From contig NZ_CP033966.1 in the NCBI RefSeq assembly GCF_003854895.1, positions 5,642,001 through 5,706,000 of the forward strand: DNA of 64,000 bases, in the 5' to 3' direction. The translations under genes were made by a program, and so were the position numbers. Shown piece by piece: positions 40,885 to 48,870 of this stretch. Position 1 is the first letter of the stretch. The number at the start of each line of letters is the position of its first letter. The notes under the pieces were generated by a model. That model was not told where the DNA came from. It was given only the letters and a program-made list of their open reading frames with translations, and made no database searches. The DNA comes from Pigmentiphaga sp. H8. Lineage in GTDB: Bacteria; Pseudomonadota; Gammaproteobacteria; Burkholderiales; Burkholderiaceae_B.

Positions 40885-41874
40885 TCACTCGACCTTGATC
40901 CCGCGGCGTCTGATCAGATCACGGCCGGCGCCGATTTCTCCATCCAGATAGGCTCGCAGCCCGCCTGCGCGCGTCAGCAGCGGCTCCGTGTCCAGTTCAA
41001 CTCCCATCGCGGCCAGGCGCGAGCGCACCTCCGGATCGGCCAGTGCCTTGCGTAGCGCCGCCGTCAATTCCGTCACGCGCGGCGGGGGCGTGCCCGACGG
41101 CGCGACGACCATCTGCCAGGCAGTCGCATCGAATTTCTCCACCCCGGCTTCCCGCAGCGTCGGCACCCTGGACAATTCCGGCAGTCGCGCCGCGCGGCCG
41201 ATAGCGAGCGGGCGCAGCCCGCCCGACCGGAAATGCGGCAGGGCCCCGGCAACGCCGAGCAGGGCGAAGTCCAGCTGCCCCCCGAGCAGGTCGGTCACGA
41301 GGGGCGCCACCCCCTTGTACGGAACGTGCAGCGCCGTGGCGCCTATCGATTCCAGCAGCATTTCCGTTGCCAGATGGTGCGGGGAACCGATGCCGGGCGA
41401 CCCATAGGACAACGCGCCGGACCTGGCGCGCAGTTGCCGGAACAGCGCCGGCGCATCCGCGACGCCCCGCTGTGCCGGCACGGCCAGCACGAACGGCAGC
41501 GTGCCTATCATGACGAGCGGCGTGAAGGACCGCGCGGGGTCGTAGCCGATTTTTTCGTACAGGAACGGAATCGACGTCATCATGGCGTTGTCGACGGTCA
41601 GGACCGTGTTGCCGTCCGCCGGCGCCCTGGCCACCGCGGCGGCCGCGATGCCCCCCGCCGCGCCGGGCTTGTTTTCGACGATGACCGGGACATCCAGTCC
41701 CCGCCCGACGAACTGGGCAATGGTCCGCGCCACCGTGTCGCTGCCCGCGCCCGGGGCGAAGCCGACCACCCATTTGAGCAGCGCGTCCGATCGAGCCTGG
41801 GCGAAAGCGGAGGGGACCCGCCCCACGCCGCAGGCGCCGGCGGCGCCAGATGCAATGAAAGATCGACGCTTCAT
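40885..41874 (-). CDS. Bug/TctC-type receptor with Tat-like signal, divergent from a sulfatase
   Basis: 329 residues. The N-terminus MKRRSFIASGAAGACGVGRV has a twin-arginine RRSFIA motif and a short hydrophobic core, ending near AFAQA, so export by Tat is possible, unlike the other receptors here. First ligand loop GFAPGAGSDTVAR, second PGAAGGIAAAAVA, then DGNTVLTVDNAMM. I used ATG 41874; an in-frame start at 41901 would put the RR motif 9 residues further in and overlaps the operator. It is divergent from the sulfatase at 41953, with only 78 bases between, and upstream of a formamidase-like hydrolase. Confidence 0.9.
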   Translation of the reverse strand: MKRRSFIASGAAGACGVGRVPSAFAQARSDALLKWVVGFAPGAGSDTVARTIAQFVGRGLDVPVIVENKPGAAGGIAAAAVARAPADGNTVLTVDNAMMTSIPFLYEKIGYDPARSFTPLVMIGTLPFVLAVPAQRGVADAPALFRQLRARSGALSYGSPGIGSPHHLATEMLLESIGATALHVPYKGVAPLVTDLLGGQLDFALLGVAGALPHFRSGGLRPLAIGRAARLPELSRVPTLREAGVEKFDATAWQMVVAPSGTPPPRVTELTAALRKALADPEVRSRLAAMGVELDTEPLLTRAGGLRAYLDGEIGAGRDLIRRRGIKVE

Positions 41875-41897
41875 GACCGGCCTCATCCACGACATTG

Positions 41898-41913
41898 ACA
41901 TGTTAACATGTTA
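41898..41913. promoter_or_regulatory. Overlapping palindromes, ACATGTTA repeated twice
   Basis: ACATGTTAACATGTTA is a tandem 8-bp repeat that also forms two overlapping palindromes, ACATGTTAACATGT (41898-41911) and TAACATGTTA (41904-41913). It fills the middle of the 78-base divergent promoter region between Bug and sulfatase. TTGACA (41895-41900) overlaps its left end and may be a -35 for the sulfatase; the -10 is not clear. GTTAAC centres are common for GntR-family sites; no regulator is proven. Confidence 0.5.
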
Positions 41914-41952
41914 GCTCGAGCATCAAGACAAATCAATGGACGGATACGAACG

Positions 41953-43560
41953 ATGACCGCAGCGCGTCCGAACTTTCTCATCTTCATCACCGACCAGCAT
42001 CGCGCGAACCACCTCGGCTGCTACGGCAACCCGATCGTACGCACGCCGCATATCGACCAGCTCGCCGGCGACGGCATGCGCTTCGAACGCGCCTACGTCG
42101 CCAATCCCGTCTGCATGCCGAACCGAAGCTCCATGCTGACCGGCCGGATGCCGTCGGTGCACGGGGTGCGGGGCAACGGCATCCCGCTGCCCCTGGAAAC
42201 CGTCACGTTCGCGGACCTGCTGGCCGAGTCGGGTTACCGCACGGCCCTGATCGGCAAGAGCCACTTCCAGCCGCTCGAGGACCATCCTTCCATGCTGCCG
42301 CCGCCGGTGCCGGAACCGGGCATCTCGTCGCCGTCCGCGTCGCTCGCGGAAGCGCGGCGCGGCACGGTCGATCCGGCGCTGTACAGGCAGGAGCTTCGAT
42401 CGAGCTGGGAGAATCCGGATCACCGCCTGCGCCTGCCCTATTACGGATTCCAGGAAGTCGTGTACTGCAACAACCATGCGGACGAGTGCTTCGGCGACTA
42501 CCTCCGGTGGCTGCAACGGGAGCATCCCGAAGCGGCCGCGCGGATGGGACGCGAACACGGCCTGCGCGATCCACGCTACGTGGCGCCGCAGGCCTGGCGC
42601 ACCCACCTCGACGAAGAAGCCTATCCCACGCACTATGTCGCCAGCCAGACCACGGCGTGGCTGGAGCGGCATGCCCGACAGCGGCCCGGGCAGCCGTTCG
42701 CCCTCGTATGTTCGTTTCCCGATCCGCACCACCCCTGGACGCCGCCGGGCAGGTATTGGGATATGTACGATCCGGCGGCGATGCCGCTGCCGGAAAGCAT
42801 GGCCCACGCCGATCAACCCCGCCATGTGCGCTGGCTGCGGGAGGAACGCCAGCGCGGCCAGGCCGCCCTGGACGGCCCTCGGCTGTTCGCCGCCTCCGAG
42901 CGGGAGGTCAGGGAAATGATCGCGCTGACCTACGGCATGATCACCAATGTGGACGATCGCATCGGCATGGTGATGCAGACCTTGCGCGCGGTGGGCGCCG
43001 ACGAGAACACGGTGGTCGTCTTCACGTCCGACCATGGAGACCTGATGGGCGACCATGGCATCATGCTCAAGGGACCGCTGCACTACCAGGGACTGGTCCG
43101 CGTACCCCTGATCTGGCGCGAGCCGGGCGGGGCTCCGGCTCGGCAATCATGCACCAGGGACGACCTGGCCAGCGCGATCGACCTGCCCGCCTCCATCCTG
43201 CAGCGCGCGGGCATCATGCCTCCGAACGGCTCCCAGGGCCGGCCGCTGGTCACGCGCCAGGGCGCGCCCCGCGCGAGCGGACGGGATGCAGTGCTGATCG
43301 AGGAGAACCAGCAGCGCGCCTTCCTGGGATTCGATCAACCGGTCAAGGTCCGCACCGTCGTCACGTCCAGCCACCGCATGAGCGTCTTCGCCGAGGGAGA
43401 CTGGGGCGAGCTTTATGACCTGGAGCGGGATCCCCACGAACTGCGCAATCTGTGGGACCAACCCGAGGCGTGCGCGCTCAAGCTGGAACTGATGACCCGC
43501 CTGGTGAAGCTGCAGATCGAGCATGCGGAGACCAGTCCCCGGCCCGCCCACCGGGCCTGA
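41953..43560 (+). CDS. Type I sulfatase, CMPNR type, no signal peptide
   Basis: 535 residues. Metal-binding FLIFITDQHRANHLGCYG; formylglycine motif C54-M-P-N-R58 in NPVCMPNRSSMLTGR; second metal pair in FTSDHGDLMGDHGIMLKG; GKSHFQPL carries the active-site Lys. Like the sulfatases at 22649 and 52433 it has LPYYGF and a SFPDPHHP...PPGRYWDMYDP segment, so the three are paralogs; this one is the most divergent of them (HPW for HPF, CNNHADECFGD). Cytoplasmic. A longer in-frame start from 41908 crosses the promoter region, so ATG 41953 is preferred. Stands alone on the plus strand, divergent from its Bug receptor. Confidence 0.92.
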   Translation: MTAARPNFLIFITDQHRANHLGCYGNPIVRTPHIDQLAGDGMRFERAYVANPVCMPNRSSMLTGRMPSVHGVRGNGIPLPLETVTFADLLAESGYRTALIGKSHFQPLEDHPSMLPPPVPEPGISSPSASLAEARRGTVDPALYRQELRSSWENPDHRLRLPYYGFQEVVYCNNHADECFGDYLRWLQREHPEAAARMGREHGLRDPRYVAPQAWRTHLDEEAYPTHYVASQTTAWLERHARQRPGQPFALVCSFPDPHHPWTPPGRYWDMYDPAAMPLPESMAHADQPRHVRWLREERQRGQAALDGPRLFAASEREVREMIALTYGMITNVDDRIGMVMQTLRAVGADENTVVVFTSDHGDLMGDHGIMLKGPLHYQGLVRVPLIWREPGGAPARQSCTRDDLASAIDLPASILQRAGIMPPNGSQGRPLVTRQGAPRASGRDAVLIEENQQRAFLGFDQPVKVRTVVTSSHRMSVFAEGDWGELYDLERDPHELRNLWDQPEACALKLELMTRLVKLQIEHAETSPRPAHRA

Positions 43561-43578
43561 CGCCCACGGCCGCCGTGC

Positions 43579-44370
43579 TCAGGAGGTTGCCAACGGTTCG
43601 CCGGTCTCGCCGGAGGCAAGGTCCTTGAAGGGCGCGAAGCGTTCGATCAGCGCCACCGTCTTGCGGTAGTGCTCGGCCAGCAGCGCGACGGCGCGCTTGC
43701 TGTCGCGCGCCAGCGCGGCATCCATCAGGTCCTGGTGCTCGCGGCCGACGTCGCGGCCCACGTCGCCCCAGCCCGAGCGGCCGCGCAGCGTGGGGCGGCG
43801 GTAGCGTTCGGTCTGGGTGTACAACTGCACCGACAGCTCCATCAGCCAGCGCGAGCCACAGGCCGCGATCAGGGCGCGATGGAAATCCAGGTGGCGCTGC
43901 TCCAGCAGCTCGCTGGCCTCGTCGTCGGGCGCCGGCATGTCGTGGACGCGCCGGGCGGCCAGGTTGAGCGCATGGTAGGCCGCCACCAGGCGGGTTTCCC
44001 AGACGTCGTCGCCGTTCTTGAGCGAACGGCGCATGGCCTCGCAATCGATCAGGATGCGGGTCTCGGCCGCATCCCACATTTCCTCGCGCGAGAACGGCGC
44101 GACCCGGAAGCCGCGCGAGGCGGTCGACACCACCATGCGTTCGCTCTGCAGGCGGTTCAGCGCCTCGCGGATGGGCGAGAAGCTGATGCCGTAGCGTTGT
44201 TTCAGGAACTCCAGGCGCAGGGACTGCCCAGGCTCGATGTCCCCCGAGATGAGATCGCGCCGCAGCGAACGGTAGACCTGCTCGGCCAGGGTGATTTCCT
44301 CGACCTCGCCGTCCGGCGCATCGTAAGGCAGTCCGGACTCCTGCCGGGTCGCCTTCACTCGTGGTTTCAA
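43579..44370 (-). CDS. GntR/FadR-subfamily regulator, TTG start
   Basis: 263 residues. wHTH: LAEQVYRSLRRDLISGDIEP, LEFLKQRYGISFSPIREALN, LQSERMVVSTASRGFRVAPF; then an FCD domain with ETRILIDCEAMRRSL, LEQRHLDFHRALIAAC and REHQDLMDAALARDSKRAVA (Asp and His metal-ligand pattern). There is no ATG; the TTG at 44370 has AGGAG 7 bases upstream on the minus strand and gives a full domain, so I chose it. Last gene of the gentisate-Liv-nitrilase operon, 47 bases after the nitrilase, and probably its regulator. It converges with the sulfatase (18 bases). Confidence 0.87.
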   Translation of the reverse strand: MKPRVKATRQESGLPYDAPDGEVEEITLAEQVYRSLRRDLISGDIEPGQSLRLEFLKQRYGISFSPIREALNRLQSERMVVSTASRGFRVAPFSREEMWDAAETRILIDCEAMRRSLKNGDDVWETRLVAAYHALNLAARRVHDMPAPDDEASELLEQRHLDFHRALIAACGSRWLMELSVQLYTQTERYRRPTLRGRSGWGDVGRDVGREHQDLMDAALARDSKRAVALLAEHYRKTVALIERFAPFKDLASGETGEPLATS

Positions 44371-44417
44371 CTCGCTTCTCCTGGGCAAGGCCCGCCGCCA
44401 TACGGCGGGCGGTGGAT

Positions 44418-45470
44418 TCAGAACTTCCCAGATGATAATTCGCCGCCGCCGGGCACGCTCGCGGACGGCTGCGCGGCGTCCAGGGACTCGCCCGGCAGCG
44501 GATCGGGATCGTCCAGGAACTGCGCGGGCTGCTGGGTGCGCCGGTTCACGCGCAGGTCGAACACGTCGAAGCGGTTGTAGTGGCCGATGATGTCGTGCAT
44601 CTGGCGCGGCTGGATGCAGCGCGACAGGTCCACGTCGGCGTAGACAATGCCCTCGCGGTCGATCAGTGGTTCGCCGATGACCCGGCCGTCCGGCCCCAGG
44701 ATGCCGGAGAACGCGCTGTTCGAGCGGCGCAGCAGGTCGCGGGTGTGCGGATGGGAGGCCGCCATGGCCTCGACGATCTCTTCCGAGATGGTCGAGCACG
44801 ACACCACCGTGTAGACCTTGCCCTCGAAGCTGTGGGCGGCGGCGCGCACCCGTATGGCCTCGGCCATGTCGTAGTCGGCCGGCGCCACCGGCAGCGAGAT
44901 GTAGCTGGCCACGTGCACCAGCTCGCCCTGCGCCAGCAGCGCGAAGCGCGCCAGCGTGTTGGTGTTCTCGCCGCAGGCCAGCGCGCCCAGCCGGCCGATG
45001 GCGGTGTCGTGCACGCGCAGCGAGGAACCGTCGCCGTTGGCCCAGGTCAGCTTCTCGGCCCAGGTCGGCACCAGCTTGCGGTGGCGGCCCAGCAGCTTGC
45101 CGTCGGGGCCGATGGTGACCAGGGTGTTGTAGATCGTGCCCAGGCCGTGCGCGGCCCGCTCGTTCACGCCCACCACCACGTGCACCTTGCAGGCCTGGGC
45201 GGCGGCGGCGATGCGCCGGATCTCGGGACCGGGGATCTCGATGGCGCTGCGGCACAGCTTCTCGAACCAGGGGCTGCCCTCGATGGGCGTCATGATCCAG
45301 TTCCAGTACGGGTAGCCGGCCACGAACACCTCGGGGAAGGCCACCAGCGAGGCGCCGTTGCCGGCGGCTTCCTCGATCAGCGCGCACACCTTGTCCACGG
45401 TGGCGTCGGTGTCCAGGAAAACCGGGGCGGCCTGCACGGCCGCGGCCTTGAAACGGGGGAGATTCAGCAT
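44418..45470 (-). CDS. Nitrilase-family hydrolase (CGEN-type active site)
   Basis: 350 residues with the complete Glu-Lys-Cys triad: E47 in LVAFPEVFVAGYPYWNW, K132 in GRHRKLVPTWAEKL, and C166 in LGALACGENTNTLARFALLA. The FPE...PTxxEK...C-x-E-N pattern is that of true nitrilases rather than amidases, with CGENTN where many have CWEH. The product from a nitrile would be a carboxylic acid plus ammonia. The C-terminal ~35 residues after FDVFDLRVNRR are low-complexity, as usual for the branch. Follows livF by 19 bases; the aromatic-acid genes at the start of the operon suggest an aromatic nitrile or a hydroxybenzonitrile as substrate (inference). Confidence 0.9.
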   Translation of the reverse strand: MLNLPRFKAAAVQAAPVFLDTDATVDKVCALIEEAAGNGASLVAFPEVFVAGYPYWNWIMTPIEGSPWFEKLCRSAIEIPGPEIRRIAAAAQACKVHVVVGVNERAAHGLGTIYNTLVTIGPDGKLLGRHRKLVPTWAEKLTWANGDGSSLRVHDTAIGRLGALACGENTNTLARFALLAQGELVHVASYISLPVAPADYDMAEAIRVRAAAHSFEGKVYTVVSCSTISEEIVEAMAASHPHTRDLLRRSNSAFSGILGPDGRVIGEPLIDREGIVYADVDLSRCIQPRQMHDIIGHYNRFDVFDLRVNRRTQQPAQFLDDPDPLPGESLDAAQPSASVPGGGELSSGKF

Positions 45471-45489
45471 GATGTTCTCGCGTCCTTGA

Positions 45490-46188
45490 TCAGAGTCCCA
45501 GATAGCGCTGGGCCAGTTCCGGCTGGCCCGCCAGCTCGTCCGGCGTGCCCGCCCACACCACCCGCCCTTTCTCGACGATATGGTGGCGGTCGACCAGCGC
45601 GCGCATCTCGGCCAGGTTCTTGTCTATCACCACGATGGTCAACCCTTCGCGCGTGAGCACGTCCAGGCAGCGCCAGATCTCCTGGCGGATGATGGGCGCC
45701 AGGCCCTCGGTGGCCTCGTCCAGCACCAGCAATAGCGGATTGGTCATCAGCGCGCGGCCGATGGCCAGCATCTGCTGTTCGCCGCCCGACAGCGTGCGCG
45801 ACGACTGGCGGCGCCGCTCGCCCAGCCGGGGAAAGAGCTGATAGATGCGGGGCAGGTCCCACGCCGTGGCGCCGCGGCTGGCGCGGCGCGTGGCGACCAG
45901 GTTTTCCTCCACCGTGAGCGAGCCGAACACCCGCCGCCCCTCGGGCACCAGGCCCACGCCCAGCCGCGCCACCGTATGCGGCGCCTGGTTGGCGAGGTCC
46001 CGGCCCTGGATGGCGACGCGGCCGGCGCGCGCGGGCAGCATGCCCATCAGCGTGCGCACGGTGGTGGTCTTGCCCATGCCGTTGCGGCCGATCAGCGACA
46101 CGACCTCGCCCTGCCCGGCCTCGAACGACAGGCCGAACAGCACCTCGCTCGATCCGTATCCCGCCCGGATGCCGTCCACGCTCAGCAT
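45490..46188 (-). CDS. livF: Branched-chain amino acid-type ABC transporter ATPase LivF
   Basis: 232 residues. Walker A LIGRNGMGKTTTVRTL, signature LSGGEQQMLAIGRAL, Walker B LLLVLDEATEGL, plus the D-loop and switch His replaced by VIDKN (Lys where the usual H lies). PEGRRVFGSLTVEENL is typical of LivF. The switch position Asp-Lys-Asn rather than V-E-Q/H-N is unusual. Cytoplasmic, dimer with LivG. ATG at 46188 lies inside the end of livG (7-base overlap). Fifth Liv gene of the operon. Confidence 0.92.
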   Translation of the reverse strand: MLSVDGIRAGYGSSEVLFGLSFEAGQGEVVSLIGRNGMGKTTTVRTLMGMLPARAGRVAIQGRDLANQAPHTVARLGVGLVPEGRRVFGSLTVEENLVATRRASRGATAWDLPRIYQLFPRLGERRRQSSRTLSGGEQQMLAIGRALMTNPLLLVLDEATEGLAPIIRQEIWRCLDVLTREGLTIVVIDKNLAEMRALVDRHHIVEKGRVVWAGTPDELAGQPELAQRYLGL

Positions 46189-46949
46189 GCCGTGTCTCCC
46201 AGATAGGCGCTGCGCACCTCGGGATGCTGGCGCACCTCGTCGCAGCTGCCGGTGAATATGAGCTTGCCGTAGACCAGCACGCTGATGCGGTCGGCCAGCG
46301 CGAACACCGCGTCCATGTCGTGCTCCACCAACAGGATGCCGTAGCGTTCGCGCATGCCGGCCAGGAGCCGCGTCATCCGCGCCGATTCCTCCGGCCCCAT
46401 GCCGGCCATGGGCTCGTCCAGCAGCAGCAGGCGCGGCTCGCGCGCCAGCGCCACCGCCAGTTCCAGCTGGCGCCGCTCGCCATGGGCCATGTCGGCCGCC
46501 GGCACGTCGGCACGGTCGGCCAGCCCCACGCGCTCCAGCCACGATTGCGCGCGCCCGGCCAGCTTCGCGTCGCGCCGGGGATCGGACCAGATCGAGAAGA
46601 TCGTGCGCGGGCCCACCGTCAGCGACAGCATGACGTTCTCGATGGCGGTGTACTCCAGGCACAGCTGGGTGATCTGGAACGACCGCCCCAGGCCGCGCCG
46701 CGCCCGCTCGTAGGCCGGCATCGCCGTCACGTCGCACCCGGCAAGGTGGATCTGGCCCGCATCGGGCCGGATCTCGCCGCAGATCTGCGTGATCAGCGTG
46801 GACTTGCCCGCGCCGTTGGGACCGATCAGCGCATGGATCTCGCCCGCCCGCACGGTCAGGTCCACGTCCTGCGTGGCCGCCACCGCGCCGAAGGACTTGC
46901 GCAGGCCCCGCACGTCCAGCAACACTTCTTCCATGACCGCGCTATCCAT
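46182..46949 (-). CDS. livG: Branched-chain amino acid-type ABC transporter ATPase LivG
   Basis: 255 residues. Walker A LIGPNGAGKSTLITQI, signature MAHGERRQLELAVAL (a variant of LSGGQ, with A-H-G-E), Walker B LLLLDEPMAGMGPEE, switch His in LLVEHDMDAVFALADRI. LGRSFQITQLCLEYTAIENV is the LivG-like Q-loop region. ATG 46949 overlaps the livM stop; an ATG at 46934 is also possible. Pairs with LivF to drive import through LivH/LivM. Confidence 0.92.
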   Translation of the reverse strand: MDSAVMEEVLLDVRGLRKSFGAVAATQDVDLTVRAGEIHALIGPNGAGKSTLITQICGEIRPDAGQIHLAGCDVTAMPAYERARRGLGRSFQITQLCLEYTAIENVMLSLTVGPRTIFSIWSDPRRDAKLAGRAQSWLERVGLADRADVPAADMAHGERRQLELAVALAREPRLLLLDEPMAGMGPEESARMTRLLAGMRERYGILLVEHDMDAVFALADRISVLVYGKLIFTGSCDEVRQHPEVRSAYLGDTAC

Positions 46950-47967
46950 GGCGCTTCCCCAGCCAGTGGCCGAAGAGCCCGTGCTTGCCGGCCAGCACCA
47001 CCAGCACCAGGATGGGACCCATGATGAACATCCAGTGCTCGGTCCAGGCCGACAAGGCCTGCTCCAGGCCCAGGAACACGGCGGCGCCGGCGATCGGCCC
47101 CAGCAGGGTGCCCACGCCGCCCAGGATGACGATGGCCATCAGTTCGCCCGACTTGGTCCACGCCGCCATGTCGGGCGTGACCAGCTCCGCGTAGTTGGCC
47201 CACAGGATGCCGGCCATGCCGGTGCCCACCGCCGAGATCACGAAGGCGCTGAGCCGGTACGGCATGGGCGCCACGCCCAGGTTGACCGCGCGCCGCTCGC
47301 TCTGGCGCAGCGCCTGCAGCACCATGCCGTAGCGCGAGTTGACCAGCTTCACGCAGAAGAGGGTCCATAGCGCCAGCACCGCCAGGCTGACGTAATAGAA
47401 GCTGACCGGGTCCGCCAGGTCGATGCCCGGCAACTGGCTGCGCTGCGACATCATCAGGCCGTCGTCGCCGCCGTACACCTGCAGCGACACCAGGATGAAG
47501 TACACCATCTGGCCGAAGGCCAGGGTGATCATGATGAACTGCACCCCGCTGGTGCGCAGCGCCAGGTAGCCCACGCCCCAGCCCAGCAGCGCGCAGCAAG
47601 CCAGCGCGATGGGCCAGACGACCAGCGCCTGCGTGCTGCCGGCCCAGCCGAACAGCGGCCCGGCCTCGACCGCATGGAAGGTGACGATGGCCACCACGTA
47701 GCCGCCCAGCCCGAAGAACATGGCGTGGCCGAAGCTGATCAGTGCGCCGTAGCCCAGCACCAGGTCCAGGCTGACCGCCGCCAGCCCGTAGATGACGAAA
47801 CGCGTCATCGCGTTGATCAGGTAGGGCGTGTCGGTGGCGTGCGAAGCCACCGGCACGAGGGCCAGCAGCAACAGGCCCACCCAGCCGAACACGGCCCGGC
47901 GGTTCCATTGCGTGAACAAGCCCGCCGCGCCGCGCCCGGGTACCGCGATTCCACTCATCCGGTTCAT
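46942..47967 (-). CDS. livM: Branched-chain amino acid-type ABC transporter permease LivM
   Basis: 341 residues with about eight to ten hydrophobic helices. SLDLVLGYGALISFGHAMFFGLGGYVVAIV near the N-terminus and LRQSERRAVNLGVAPMPYRLSAFVISAVGTGMAGILWANY are LivM hallmarks, the latter containing the cytoplasmic EAA-like coupling loop. GGVGTLLGPIAGAAVFLGLE follows. Inner-membrane subunit paired with LivH. Start ATG 47967 overlaps the livH stop by 4 bases. Confidence 0.93.
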   Translation of the reverse strand: MNRMSGIAVPGRGAAGLFTQWNRRAVFGWVGLLLLALVPVASHATDTPYLINAMTRFVIYGLAAVSLDLVLGYGALISFGHAMFFGLGGYVVAIVTFHAVEAGPLFGWAGSTQALVVWPIALACCALLGWGVGYLALRTSGVQFIMITLAFGQMVYFILVSLQVYGGDDGLMMSQRSQLPGIDLADPVSFYYVSLAVLALWTLFCVKLVNSRYGMVLQALRQSERRAVNLGVAPMPYRLSAFVISAVGTGMAGILWANYAELVTPDMAAWTKSGELMAIVILGGVGTLLGPIAGAAVFLGLEQALSAWTEHWMFIMGPILVLVVLAGKHGLFGHWLGKRHG

Positions 47968-48869
47968 CCCAGGAGTCCCTTCGGTCGGAAGATCAGCACC
48001 AATGCCATCAGTACGTAGACGCTGGCCGATACCAGCCCGGCCGCCAGCATGTCGGCCACCTCGGGCGACAGCATCGCCCCCAGCAGCTGCGGGAAATAGG
48101 CGCGGCCCAGGCTGTCGACCATGCCGACCAGCAGCGCGCCGGCCATCGCCCCGCGCACCGAGCCCACGCCGCCGATCACGATGACCACGAAGGTCGTGAT
48201 CAGCACGCGCTCGCCCATGCCGATCTCCACCGCCAGCAGCGGCGCCGCCATCACTCCGGCCAGGCCGCACAGCAGCGCGCCCAGGCCGAACACCACGCTG
48301 TAGAGCTTCTGGATGTCGATGCCCAGCGCGTCCACCATCTCGCGGTCGTCGGCACCGGCGCGCACCAGCATGCCCACGCGCGTCCGGTTGATCAGGAACC
48401 ACAGCCCCAGCGCCACCAGCGCGCCCACCACGATGAAGGCCAGGCGCATCAGCGGATACTGGAAGCCCGGCGCGAGCGGCACCGTGCCCTGCAGGAAATC
48501 CGGGATCTCGACCATGGGCGGCTGGCGCCCGAAGATCATGCTGACCGCCTCGTTGGTGAACAGGATCAGCCCGAAGGTGGCCAGCACCTGGTACAGGTGG
48601 TCGCGCTTGTACAGGCGCCGGATCACCGTGAACTCCACCAGCAATCCGTACAGCGCGGCGCCGGCCAGGCCCGCCACCGCGCCGGCGGCGAAGGAGTTGG
48701 TATGGGCCAGCGCGAACGCACCGCAATAGGCGCCGACCATGTAGAACGACCCGTGGGTCAGGTTGATGACCCCCATGATGCCGAAGATCAGGGTCAGGCC
48801 CGACGCCAGCATGAAGAGCATGGCGCCGAATTGCAGGCCGTTCAGCAGCTGTTCGAATAGCAGCGCCAT
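47964..48869 (-). CDS. livH: Branched-chain amino acid-type ABC transporter permease LivH
   Basis: 301 residues, about eight membrane helices. LLNGLQFGAMLFMLASGLTLIFGIMGVINLTHGSFYMVGAY is the LivH hallmark, and RAGADDREMVDALGIDIQKLYSVVFGLGALLCGLAGVMAAP carries the coupling loop. VIVIGGVGSVRGAMAGALLVG near the end is typical too. Inner membrane. It follows livK by 1 base and overlaps livM by 4 bases. Confidence 0.93.
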   Translation of the reverse strand: MALLFEQLLNGLQFGAMLFMLASGLTLIFGIMGVINLTHGSFYMVGAYCGAFALAHTNSFAAGAVAGLAGAALYGLLVEFTVIRRLYKRDHLYQVLATFGLILFTNEAVSMIFGRQPPMVEIPDFLQGTVPLAPGFQYPLMRLAFIVVGALVALGLWFLINRTRVGMLVRAGADDREMVDALGIDIQKLYSVVFGLGALLCGLAGVMAAPLLAVEIGMGERVLITTFVVIVIGGVGSVRGAMAGALLVGMVDSLGRAYFPQLLGAMLSPEVADMLAAGLVSASVYVLMALVLIFRPKGLLG

Positions 48870-48870
48870 G

